A stretch of DNA of 64,000 nt, from assembly GCF_012272695.1 (NCBI RefSeq), contig NZ_CP050902.1, positions 3,658,001 to 3,722,000 of the forward strand, written 5' to 3'. The stretch is from Nocardioides sp. JQ2195 (GTDB taxonomy: Bacteria; Actinomycetota; Actinomycetes; Propionibacteriales; Nocardioidaceae). Below the pieces are notes generated by a model. That model was not told the origin of the DNA and searched no databases. It was given only the letters and a program-made list of their open reading frames with translations. The translations under genes were made by a program, and so were the position numbers. Shown one piece after another: positions 25,229 through 33,918 of this stretch. Position 1 is the first letter of the stretch. Each line of letters opens with the position of its first letter.

Positions 25229-26511
25229 CGGGCGTCTCGGTCGCGTCGCGCCCAGCGGCCGAGCCGTCGCCGCAGGCGTCCGGCCAGGATCCGAGTGGCC
25301 TGTGCTCGACTGAGGTCGTCGACCGGCCCGGTCCGGGCCAGTTCCTGGCGCGTCCGGGCGATGGCAGCAGCGACGTCGCCGTCCCCCCGCCGTAGTGCCT
25401 CCCGCAGCCTCGTCTCGGTCCCACTCGGACTGAAGTCGTCAGGGAGCTCGGCGGACCGCAACCGGGAGGCCACCTTGAAGAGGCCGGCGAGGAACTGGGC
25501 CACCACCTCGACAGGCACGTCGTCGCTCGGCTGGTTCTCCCCCACGTTCGAGGCCACCGAGGGGTCACCGAGCAGCGACAGGTCACCCACGACCCGCACC
25601 CCCGTCTCGGCAATGGCAGCGGCCGATGCGCGACCCAGCTCGGAGACGCGCTCCACCGCCCAGGCCGGAGTGAGCAGTCGCGCCTCGTCCGGTGCCGGCG
25701 TACGACCGAGCAGGAAACGCACGGCGCCGAAGCGGACGAACTTCGTGTAGTCGGCCAGGGAGTGGTCGCTGCCGACATAGCGTCGGTTGAAGGCGGTGAG
25801 GAAGGTGATCTCGGGCATGGTCAGTGATCGGTTGGTGCCGGACTTCCGGGGCACCAGAGTGCCCTCCGTCAGGCCCAACAGGTGCTCGAACGATCGCAGC
25901 AACCCCTGTCGATCGGAGTCGTCCACCACGACCACGGTGATCCGCTCGGGCCCCACGACGGATGCCCACCGCTCGATCAGCCGGGCATGGTCGTGGCGCC
26001 GCCAGAAGGTCGGAGTGATCTGCCGGGACTCCGGATGGTCGAGGATCGCGCGCAACCAGCCCACGTAGCCGAGGTCGTCGTCATACTGGACGCCCGGCCG
26101 GTTCTGCATGTACTGCTGCCACTGTGAGGCGACGATGCGCACCAGCGGTCGCAGGGTGACCACGACCTGGACGCGCTCCGCCCCCAGGGCCTCGAGGATG
26201 TGGCTGATCCGTTCCGCGGGGGCGTCGGAGTAGAACTCGCTGCTGACCACGATCTGACGAGCTGTGCTGGCACGCACCTCGTCGACGAGGTTGCTCCACT
26301 TCCGTTCGCCGGATTCCGGGCCCTGCGTCGACAGGTGCTTGCCGGTCGCGGCAGCCATGGCCGCGGTCATGGAGTGTGCCTTCGGCCCGGCGTAGTGCAC
26401 GCCTTGGGCGGCCAGCCCTTCCCTGGCCTCGTGCATGGCCCCCTGCAGGGTGGTGGTGCCGGTCTTGTGCGGGCCGATGTGCAGGACCACGCTGTCGTCA
26501 GGAAACCTCAT
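25222..26511 (-). CDS. Sulfotransferase-family protein
   Basis: 429 residues. VLHIGPHKTGTTTLQGAM (9-26) is the donor loop and VVVTLRPLVRIVASQW the 3'-phosphate segment. It is paralogous to the gene at 23222-24406. The C-terminus ends with a basic amphipathic stretch (GRLRRRLGRWARRDR), the same kind of tail as its neighbours. It overlaps the upstream coiled-coil gene by 4 bp (ATGA), so the two are co-translated. Confidence 0.82.
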   Translation of the reverse strand: MRFPDDSVVLHIGPHKTGTTTLQGAMHEAREGLAAQGVHYAGPKAHSMTAAMAAATGKHLSTQGPESGERKWSNLVDEVRASTARQIVVSSEFYSDAPAERISHILEALGAERVQVVVTLRPLVRIVASQWQQYMQNRPGVQYDDDLGYVGWLRAILDHPESRQITPTFWRRHDHARLIERWASVVGPERITVVVVDDSDRQGLLRSFEHLLGLTEGTLVPRKSGTNRSLTMPEITFLTAFNRRYVGSDHSLADYTKFVRFGAVRFLLGRTPAPDEARLLTPAWAVERVSELGRASAAAIAETGVRVVGDLSLLGDPSVASNVGENQPSDDVPVEVVAQFLAGLFKVASRLRSAELPDDFSPSGTETRLREALRRGDGDVAAAIARTRQELARTGPVDDLSRAQATRILAGRLRRRLGRWARRDRDARQ

Positions 26512-26915
26512 GGGCGCGCGCCTCGTCGCCCGCGCAGCGCCTGCCGCAGCAGGGTTCGGCCGCTCGCCGCCTCGATGCCGTCACGCGCCTTGCGCCGTTG
26601 GCGCAACAGACTGTCGAGGCGCAGGAGCTCCTTCTCCTCAGCAGTGAGCTCGCCGACGGACGTGCCGATCCTGGTGAACTCGTCGATCACTCCGAGGGCC
26701 AGGCTCGCACCGTCGGCAGCCGGGATGCTCGCACCGTCGTCGGAGATGCCACGGCCCCGGGCCGATGCCTCGAGGCCTCGTCTCAGTCGGCGTGACAATT
26801 CCAGATCTCGGATGCGGAGCTGTGCCAGTTGCGCATCCAACTGCCGGAGCAACATCTGGCCCTGGCCCACGTGCCACCTCAGTTCATCGATCGACGCCGT
26901 CCGAGTCGCCGTCAT
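26508..26915 (-). CDS. Small coiled-coil protein coupled to a sulfotransferase
   Basis: 135 residues with no recognisable family. Residues 8-45 (ELRWHVGQGQMLLRQLDAQ and following) and 88-110 (ELTAEEKELLRLDSLLRQRR) have heptad-like Leu/Arg/Glu patterns of coiled coils. A Ser/Asp/Ala linker lies between, and the C-terminus is basic (LRGRRGARP). There is no signal or membrane segment. It overlaps the sulfotransferase start by 4 bp, suggesting a complex. ATG 26915 has no strong ribosome site; only 72 bp separate it from the divergent gene at 26988. Confidence 0.6.
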   Translation of the reverse strand: MTATRTASIDELRWHVGQGQMLLRQLDAQLAQLRIRDLELSRRLRRGLEASARGRGISDDGASIPAADGASLALGVIDEFTRIGTSVGELTAEEKELLRLDSLLRQRRKARDGIEAASGRTLLRQALRGRRGARP

Positions 26916-26987
26916 GCTATCCCGGATCTCCGAGCACCCACTTCCGTGTGCCAGACTGCCGGGCGACCCGCTCGAAAGGACGATCTG

Positions 26988-28439
26988 GTGACCGAAGCGA
27001 AGAACGTGGCAGTGCTCCTGGCCGGTGGGGTGGGCGTGCGGGTCGGGCTCGACGTGCCCAAGCAGCTCATCAAGATCGCCGGCCACCCGATCATGGAGCA
27101 CACCCTGGGTGTCCTCGACAGGCACCCCGATGTCGACGAGATCATCGTGCTGATGACCCCGGGACACCTCGACGCGGTGCACGCCATGGTCAAGAGCGGC
27201 GGTTACCGCAAGGTCACCCAAGTCCTCGAGGGCGCCGACACCCGCAGCGGCACCACCATGAAGGCCTTGGCCGCCATCGAGTCCGACGACGCGAAGGTGC
27301 TGCTCCACGACGCCGTCCGTCCCCTGCTGAGCAACCGCATCATCACCGAGTGCTTCGCCGCGCTCGATGACTACGACGCGGTCGACGTGGCGATCCCCTC
27401 GGCCGACACGATCATCGAGGTCGACGAGAAGAACACCATCCTCAACGTGCCTCCCCGGGCCAGCCTGCGCCGGGGCCAGACGCCCCAGGCATTCACCTCC
27501 TCGGTGATCAAGGAGGCCTACCGTCTGGCTGCCGAGGACCCGAGCTTCGAGGCGACGGACGACTGCTCCGTCGTGCTGCGCTACCTCCCCCAGGTGCCGA
27601 TCTGGGTGGTCAAGGGCGACGAGCGCAACATGAAGGTCACCGAGCCGATCGATCTCTACCTGGCCGACAAGCTGTTCCAGCTCACCGCCCACGACCTGCC
27701 CGAGACCCGCTCCGAGGCCGACTACCGCGAGGCCCTCGCCGGCAGGACGATGGTGGTCTTCGGCGGCAGCTACGGCATCGGGGCCGACATCGCCCAGCTC
27801 GCCAAGGAGTACGGCGCCAACGTGGCGACCTTCAGCCGCTCCACCACCGGGACCCATGTCCAGCGACGCGAGGACATCGTCGAGGCGGCGACCACCGTGC
27901 TCGAGGAGCACGGATCGATCGACTTCGTCGTGAACACCGCCGGGGTCCTGCCGCGGGGCGCCCTCGTGGACGCGAGTGACGACACGATCTTCTCCGCGAC
28001 CGACATCAACTACATCGCGCCGATCCTGATCGCCCAGGAGTTCCACCCGCACCTCAGGGCCACCGGCGGCAGCCTCCTCCTGTTCACCTCGAGCTCCTAC
28101 ACCCGCGGGCGCAGCGGCTACAGCCTCTACTCCTCCGCGAAGGCGGCCACGGTCAACCTGACGCAGGCCCTGGCGGACGAGTGGGCGGCGGATGGCATCC
28201 GGGTCAACTGCATCAATCCCGAGCGCACCGGCACTCCGATGCGCACGAAGGCCTTCGGCGAGGAGCCTCCGGAGTCCCTGCTGCAGTCGACCGTGGTTGC
28301 CCGGGCATCCCTCGACACCTTGCTGTCGGGGGGCACCGGGCACCTGATCGACCTGCGTCGAGCGGACCCGCTCGCGGCGGCCCTGGCCGACCACGAGGAC
28401 CTCGCCGACGACGAGGCCTGGGACGACACCGACTCCTGA
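26988..28439 (+). CDS. Bifunctional ribitol-5-phosphate cytidylyltransferase / ribulose-5-phosphate reductase (IspD-SDR fusion)
   Basis: 483 residues. Residues 1-230 are an IspD/TarI-type cytidylyltransferase (AVLLAGGVGVRVGLDVPKQ at the CTP site; VLLHDAVRPLLS; TPQAF; TDDCSVV; EPIDL). Residues 240-460 are a short-chain dehydrogenase (VFGGSYGIGADIA for NADP; NTAGVLPRG; Ser in FTSSSYTR and YxxxK in YSLYSSAK). This order matches H. influenzae Bcs1/Acs1, which reduces ribulose 5-phosphate and makes CDP-ribitol. That precursor feeds ribitol-phosphate polymers, consistent with the polymerase next door. GTG 26988 has AAAGGA at 7 nt. Confidence 0.87.
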   Translation: MTEAKNVAVLLAGGVGVRVGLDVPKQLIKIAGHPIMEHTLGVLDRHPDVDEIIVLMTPGHLDAVHAMVKSGGYRKVTQVLEGADTRSGTTMKALAAIESDDAKVLLHDAVRPLLSNRIITECFAALDDYDAVDVAIPSADTIIEVDEKNTILNVPPRASLRRGQTPQAFTSSVIKEAYRLAAEDPSFEATDDCSVVLRYLPQVPIWVVKGDERNMKVTEPIDLYLADKLFQLTAHDLPETRSEADYREALAGRTMVVFGGSYGIGADIAQLAKEYGANVATFSRSTTGTHVQRREDIVEAATTVLEEHGSIDFVVNTAGVLPRGALVDASDDTIFSATDINYIAPILIAQEFHPHLRATGGSLLLFTSSSYTRGRSGYSLYSSAKAATVNLTQALADEWAADGIRVNCINPERTGTPMRTKAFGEEPPESLLQSTVVARASLDTLLSGGTGHLIDLRRADPLAAALADHEDLADDEAWDDTDS

Positions 28440-28469
28440 GGTCCCGGGTCTCCCCCGCCGTCTCTCGCG

Positions 28470-31400
28470 CTACTGGCCGAAGAAGGCTCGGACAACGCGC
28501 TTTGCGGCCTTGCCGTCCTGGAAACGGTTGTAGGTCGCGTTGAAGCGGGCGACCTGGTCGGCGTACTCCTCGGTCAGCGCCGGTAGGTCACGCAGCCGGG
28601 CAATCACCTGGTCGGCGGTGTCCAGCAGCGGGCCGGGGGCGGAGTCCTCGAAGCTGTAGAGGAAGCCACGGACGTAGGCGGAAAGGTCCGGCACCAGGAA
28701 CAGCATCGGGCGTCGCGTCAGGGCGAAGTCGAAACGCAGCGAGGAGTAGTCGAGAACTGCCGCGTCAGAGGCCAGGATCAGGTCATTGATCTCCGGGTAG
28801 TCGGTGACGTCGAGGAGACGCGCCCTCGAGCCGCTACGCTCTCCGGCCCGGGCGTGGAACCGGTGCCCGCGCATCAGGAAGACGTAGTCGGGGCCGAGCT
28901 GCGCGCTGGCCGCTTCGAGGTCGAGGTGCTTGGTCAGCTCGGCGGAGCGCCAGTTGGTGGCTTGGTCGTCACGCCAGGTCGGCGCGTAGAGCACAGCCTT
29001 CTGACCGGGTGCGATGCCCAGACGGGCGCGGGTCTCCTCGCGGACACGGTTCGCCCGGTCGGAGACGAGCACGTCGTCCCGGGGGTAGCCCTCGTTGTGG
29101 ATCGGGCCGTCGTAGCGGTACTCACGCCGGTAGTGCTCATCCATCTCCGGAGCGGGGGTCAGGATGAGGTCCCAGTCGGCCGAGGTGCGGTCGAGCTCCG
29201 CGGCGATGCGCCGCGGGGTGTAGTGCTTGGCCTCCCAGAGCACCACGCCCATCGACTTCGCGGGGTAGCCGTGGAAGGTCTGCAGCAGCTCCTGGCCCGG
29301 CCGCGGGGAGAACCACCTGTCGAGGTCGATGTTCATCACGAGTCGACGCGAGGAAGCCAGGACCCGGAACCACTCCGCGGAGCTGATCACCACGCGACGG
29401 GCTCCCTCGGGAACCCACGAGGACAAGTCTGCGACACCCCACCAGCAGACCAGGTCGGGACGGGTCCGGCGCACTTCGTGGAAGATGGCGAGCTGGCTGT
29501 CTGTCGCCGTGGCGCCGGTGTAGGACTGGAAGTAGACCCAATCCTCCTCGATCGGCAGCTCGTCGGAGTTCGCCCAGTCGACCAGGCGCTGCCGGTTGTG
29601 CCCGCCGCGGTCCTCGTCGGCCACGGGCGCGGTCAGGAAGACTCCGGCATCCCGCCCGAGACGGATCGACCGGAACCGGAACGACTCGTTGAGCTGCTGG
29701 TCGAGGAGACCGTCGATCATCTGGTCCGACAGCAGGACCTTGCCGGTGCGTGCTCGGTTGGGCGGGCCGGCCGACAGCTCGAACCAGTAGCGTCCGACCG
29801 GGACCGGGACCGGGCCGAACCCCCACTCGTCCCACGTGGTGGGAAGACGGGCGGTGAGCCTGCCCTTCGTGACCTCGAGCGACTCGGCCTCGATGACGGT
29901 GCGCGCGCCACGAAGGGTCAGGCGGAGGTGCTTGGGCGCCGCACCGAGCCACTCCCCGGTCACGGCGATGCTGTCCGTGTCGAGCCGGACGCTCTCGAGG
30001 ACCAGCACATCGGCGGCCTCGCGCAGCTCGACCGCGCCGTGGACGGAGCGGCCGGGAACGACCTCGCCGCTGCCCGCGCACAGCCAGTGCTGGCCCATCT
30101 CCGGCCAGGCAACCATCCGGCGCCCGCCGTCCGCGTCGATGACACGGAAGCGCCACGTCGCGCCACCCGTCGTCTTCGGCAGGACGAGGGTGAACGATTC
30201 GTCGGTGACGGGCGCGGTGCACGTGGTGGTGCCAGAGGTGGCCTCGACCGCCACCGGGAGACGCTCACCACTGAGCCGCCCTCGCACAGTGCGGCCGTCG
30301 ACCGAGACCTGCTGGAGCCGGACGTCGAGCCCGGGCTGCACCCGCACGGCCGCACGCGTGTCTCCCCCCGCCACCACTGCCACCCGGGAGCTGCCGACGG
30401 ACCGGGCACCGAGGTGGCCCGTTCCGAGCATGCCCGCCGAGCCACGGTCGTCGATGTGCTGGATGCGCCCCTCGCGTCGCAGGCCTTGCGTCTCCAAGGT
30501 CACCCGGAACTCCCAGTCGATGCCCGAGGTGTCGGCCCCTGGGAGGGGGGCCGACGCGTCGACGAGGGCGGCCGTGTCGACGACGAGCGTCACGGCGCCA
30601 CGGGAGTAGTCCTGGTACTTGTCGGCCATGAGCTGGTTGGCTCGCACGTCGGTTCGCTGGCGCACCTCGACCGGGACCCGTGTGGAGGAACGCGGATGCG
30701 TGAGGTCGACCGAGATCGACGGGGTCCCGGGCATGCCGACGTACTGCGCACGGACGAACAGGTCCAGCTCGGCGGTCTTGGGATCGGGCCAACGGACGCC
30801 GACCAGGATCGCCTGCAGTGGCGTCTCGGCCTCACTCATCTCGAAGCAGTCGTCGGGAACACCGGCCTCGGCGTCACCGAACAACGGCAGCTCCGCCAGA
30901 ACGCGAGCGGACACCACGCGGGTCCGTCGATTCCCCTTCTCGAACCATCGCTGCGCGACGAACTCCTCCAGCAGCTCCCGTCGTCGCTCACGCAGCAGCC
31001 ACAGTCGGACCCGAGACTCCGCCCGCAACGACGCCGAGACATCCGTCCCGCTCCTGTCGAGCAACAGCTCGGCCGTCTCGCAGAGCGTCTCCCACTCATG
31101 GTCGGTCGCGCGTTCAACGTCGTCGATGAACGGCTGGATCGCGGTGTCGAGGACACCCCACAGCCACGCATCGGCCACGCCCTCGACCGGCATCGCCTGC
31201 ACCACCTGCCAGGCCAGCCGCTGTTCCTTGATCCAGGCGTCGAGCGTGCCGAGGAGGACAGGCAGCGTGCCCAGGGCGGCGTCACGACGTTGGCTGCGCA
31301 GATAGGTGGTGTGGCGGCTGAGGTCGAACTTGTCGGCGGCAGCGAACGCGGCCAGGGCCAACGCGCTCTCGCCACCCGGACCCGGGTCGAAGTCGAGCGC

Positions 31401-32042
31401 GGCGGACTTCCAGAAGTCGCGGCGGAACAGCCGGTTTCCCACACCCAGGTCGGTGATCGCCATGGGTGTCCGCTCAAGGGTGGTGCCCAGCTGGCCGCGG
31501 TGGTGTGCCGCGTCGCGCGGCGCGGTCGTCGCGGCGAGCACGGTGTCGGGCGCCTCGGCCATGCCCACCACGAAGGGAGAGCCGGACTGCTCCAGGCTGT
31601 GCACGAGCCGCTCGAGCCCGCGCGGTGGCAGGTCGTCACAGCCCACCAGGAAGGCCAGGTAGGTCCCCCGGGCCCGTCGTACGCCGACACGGCGGGCCGC
31701 GGCCAGGTCGGCCGCGGGTTCACGGACCACCCGGATGCGTGAGTCGGACGCGGCAGCCCGTCGGGCCGTGGCCAGGACGCGCGCGGATCGGCCCCAGGCG
31801 ACGACGACCACGTCGAGGTTGCCGTGCCGCTGCTGCTGCAACGAGGCGATCGCCGGCGCGATCTTGGTGGTCTCCTCGTCGCTGACCGTCAGCACCACTG
31901 ACACCAACGGGCCCCGGTCCTTGCGCCATGAACGTGCCGTGCGGGTCGCAGGCCCGGACAACCATGAGGGTGCAGCATGCACCGCTCGTCGGGCAAGGTT
32001 CACGGCTCGTTCCCGGGGTCGAGCTGGCACACGCAACTCCAT
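28470..32042 (-). CDS. Large glycosyltransferase/CDP-polyol phosphotransferase (TagF/TarL-like)
   Basis: 1190 residues. The N-terminal part (about 45-260) is GT2-like, with LVSVVLTVSDEE at the strand start. A helical segment (260-400) and beta-rich middle region (about 400-790) follow. The C-terminal 380 residues are a CDP-glycerol glycerophosphotransferase domain: QTFHGYPAKSMG near 919, LYAPTWRDD near 1017, DYPEINDLILASD near 1082, then RFDFALTRRPMLF. It should polymerise ribitol or glycerol phosphate from CDP-polyol, possibly adding a sugar. ATG 32042 begins the conserved part; earlier in-frame codons are possible. It faces the CDP-ribitol synthase gene. Confidence 0.85.
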   Translation of the reverse strand: MELRVPARPRERAVNLARRAVHAAPSWLSGPATRTARSWRKDRGPLVSVVLTVSDEETTKIAPAIASLQQQRHGNLDVVVVAWGRSARVLATARRAAASDSRIRVVREPAADLAAARRVGVRRARGTYLAFLVGCDDLPPRGLERLVHSLEQSGSPFVVGMAEAPDTVLAATTAPRDAAHHRGQLGTTLERTPMAITDLGVGNRLFRRDFWKSAALDFDPGPGGESALALAAFAAADKFDLSRHTTYLRSQRRDAALGTLPVLLGTLDAWIKEQRLAWQVVQAMPVEGVADAWLWGVLDTAIQPFIDDVERATDHEWETLCETAELLLDRSGTDVSASLRAESRVRLWLLRERRRELLEEFVAQRWFEKGNRRTRVVSARVLAELPLFGDAEAGVPDDCFEMSEAETPLQAILVGVRWPDPKTAELDLFVRAQYVGMPGTPSISVDLTHPRSSTRVPVEVRQRTDVRANQLMADKYQDYSRGAVTLVVDTAALVDASAPLPGADTSGIDWEFRVTLETQGLRREGRIQHIDDRGSAGMLGTGHLGARSVGSSRVAVVAGGDTRAAVRVQPGLDVRLQQVSVDGRTVRGRLSGERLPVAVEATSGTTTCTAPVTDESFTLVLPKTTGGATWRFRVIDADGGRRMVAWPEMGQHWLCAGSGEVVPGRSVHGAVELREAADVLVLESVRLDTDSIAVTGEWLGAAPKHLRLTLRGARTVIEAESLEVTKGRLTARLPTTWDEWGFGPVPVPVGRYWFELSAGPPNRARTGKVLLSDQMIDGLLDQQLNESFRFRSIRLGRDAGVFLTAPVADEDRGGHNRQRLVDWANSDELPIEEDWVYFQSYTGATATDSQLAIFHEVRRTRPDLVCWWGVADLSSWVPEGARRVVISSAEWFRVLASSRRLVMNIDLDRWFSPRPGQELLQTFHGYPAKSMGVVLWEAKHYTPRRIAAELDRTSADWDLILTPAPEMDEHYRREYRYDGPIHNEGYPRDDVLVSDRANRVREETRARLGIAPGQKAVLYAPTWRDDQATNWRSAELTKHLDLEAASAQLGPDYVFLMRGHRFHARAGERSGSRARLLDVTDYPEINDLILASDAAVLDYSSLRFDFALTRRPMLFLVPDLSAYVRGFLYSFEDSAPGPLLDTADQVIARLRDLPALTEEYADQVARFNATYNRFQDGKAAKRVVRAFFGQ

Positions 32043-32147
32043 CGTGTCGGCGAGGGCTGGACCCGAGCATGATAGCCACGCACCGGCCCGGTCCCACCTT
32101 TCGCGCCAACCCACAGGTCCCACTCGTGGCGTCGGGGACTCGCGGAG

Positions 32148-33812
32148 TCAGGGAAGGGAGGAGAAGACCTCGGCCAGCCAGCGTCCCTCACGCTCGTGGT
32201 CGAAGGTGAAGGGCGAGTGGAAGTCGTCGGGATCATCCGCGACACAGGTGACCTGGTCCATCCGGTGCCCCAGGATGGAGGCCATCTGGTACTCGTTCGC
32301 GGCGTAGTAGCGCTCGGACCCGACCGAGATCACGTGCTTCGGGCTGTCCACGAGAGCGATGTTGAAGAGGCCGCTTCCGGCGAACCCGGCGATCACGTCG
32401 GCGCTGCGGAACATCCGGACCTGGTCGGGCATCGAGAAGGTCTCGGGAAGCAGGATCTCGAAACCCTGCTCACGGAAGAGCTCCTCCACCTCGGACTGGT
32501 TGTTGCAGGGCCGCTTGGCGTCCTGGTGCCTGGAGAGGAAGACCCGCGTCGGCCACTCCCGCTCCGAGGCACCTTCGACCAAGGCGTCCCCGACGCCGCG
32601 CCAGATCCCACCCAGGGCGGGGTGGACGTACTGCGGGTTGGAGAGCATGGGAGTGGCGCAGTGGAGCCGCTCGACGGTGACCGGCTCGTCGATGAGGACG
32701 ATGTCCTCGCGCGCGATCCCGGCAGCCTCGTAGAAGAGGTACTCGTACTCGACGACGTGGGGGCGCTTGGGGTTGGACGCCACCAGCGCCCTGGCCTCCG
32801 GGTGCGCGGCCTTCACCTGGGGCCAGGCCCACAGCCTGGAGACCTGTTCGGTGAGCAGGTGCCCGAAGTGCCCGCGGAACTCGCTGTCCAGGTAGAAGTA
32901 GGTGCCCGGCAGGGTCTCCAGCGTGGTCGCATCGAACTTCAGGTCGGCGAAGCGGGGGGCCAGGTCGAGGACGTAGCGATTGCGCAGCCTGCCCCGTGAG
33001 TTGTGTCGGTAGGTGTCCGGGAACACCAACCCGCCCTTGGTCACGATCTGGCCGGGCGCGGCCACCACGTCGTGGTAGACCCGCAGCGACATAGCCGGGA
33101 CGTCGTAGACCTCGGGTTGACCTGCGGGACGCTTGGCGGCGTTGAAGGTGAGGTTGCAGCGGGAACGGAACTTCTCGGGCGGGATCTGGGAGACCAACCT
33201 GTCCCGCCCCACCTCACGTGACAGGTGGAGGTTCATCGCGGGCTCGTTGAGCTTGGCCAGGGCCGGGGTGGCGCTTCGGGTGAACACCAGGTGGTCACCC
33301 CTGGTGTCGAGGGCTTCAATGGCCTGGCCGAGCCGGATCGGGTCCCAGCGCGGGTCGCGACGCCTTCCCGGTTGCTTGCTCTCCCCGCGATGACCCATCA
33401 TCACCCGGTCGAGCTGCTTTCCGAAGGGCGACTGCTGCGACCCGTCGATCGAGGCCTTGCCGTCACGGACCACCATGGCGCCACCCGCGCGGACCAGGAA
33501 CAGCAGGTCCTGCAGCTGGGCGAACCGGCGCCGGTGCTCCAGCGTGTGGTCCACCACAACGTCGTAGGGCCCGTCGTGGACGAACCTTTCGTGGCGCTCC
33601 CACGCATCCACCGACGTCGAGAGGCCGATGACGGTGGCCTTGCGCAGCCGCGCGCCGAGGTCAGCGGCCAGGTCGCTGGCTCCGTCGTGGGACAGCACCG
33701 CGATCCTGGCTCCGCGGCGAGGGGCAAGGCTGGTGACGAGATCGAGCAGGCTGACGTCGGAGCCGGGCCCTCGATCGTCGGGGCGCCGACGTACACGCCG
33801 CAACAGTCCCAC
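32148..33812 (-). CDS. GT61-type (DUF563) glycosyltransferase, copy A
   Basis: 554 residues. The C-terminal half carries family 61 hallmarks: TYFYLDSEFRGHFGHLLTEQ (about 305-324) and the late nucleotide-sugar site ADVIAGFAGSGLFNIALVDS (about 475-494). The N-terminal half looks like a degenerate Rossmann methyltransferase fold (RIAVLSHDG, then DLLFLVRAGGAMVVRDG) without a glycine loop for SAM. GTG 33812 has the excellent site GAGGAGGAA. It is paralogous to the next gene upstream and probably decorates or links the polyol-phosphate polymer; the sugar is unknown. Confidence 0.82.
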   Translation of the reverse strand: MGLLRRVRRRPDDRGPGSDVSLLDLVTSLAPRRGARIAVLSHDGASDLAADLGARLRKATVIGLSTSVDAWERHERFVHDGPYDVVVDHTLEHRRRFAQLQDLLFLVRAGGAMVVRDGKASIDGSQQSPFGKQLDRVMMGHRGESKQPGRRRDPRWDPIRLGQAIEALDTRGDHLVFTRSATPALAKLNEPAMNLHLSREVGRDRLVSQIPPEKFRSRCNLTFNAAKRPAGQPEVYDVPAMSLRVYHDVVAAPGQIVTKGGLVFPDTYRHNSRGRLRNRYVLDLAPRFADLKFDATTLETLPGTYFYLDSEFRGHFGHLLTEQVSRLWAWPQVKAAHPEARALVASNPKRPHVVEYEYLFYEAAGIAREDIVLIDEPVTVERLHCATPMLSNPQYVHPALGGIWRGVGDALVEGASEREWPTRVFLSRHQDAKRPCNNQSEVEELFREQGFEILLPETFSMPDQVRMFRSADVIAGFAGSGLFNIALVDSPKHVISVGSERYYAANEYQMASILGHRMDQVTCVADDPDDFHSPFTFDHEREGRWLAEVFSSLP

Positions 33813-33918
33813 CCGATTCCTCCTCGGAGATCTTGGAGCCCGTCCGATTCCTGGGCCGACGAGTCCTTGTCGTTCGCGGCCAGACTAGTGCCCGCCGGAC
33901 CGGGCGGAGCTCCGGACG

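Noticed and set aside
28854..31742. Very long open frame (962 codons) antisense to the polymerase gene
   Set aside because: It is a high-GC shadow: composition is Arg/Gly/Val/His-rich, no domain is seen, and the opposite strand carries clear family motifs throughout.
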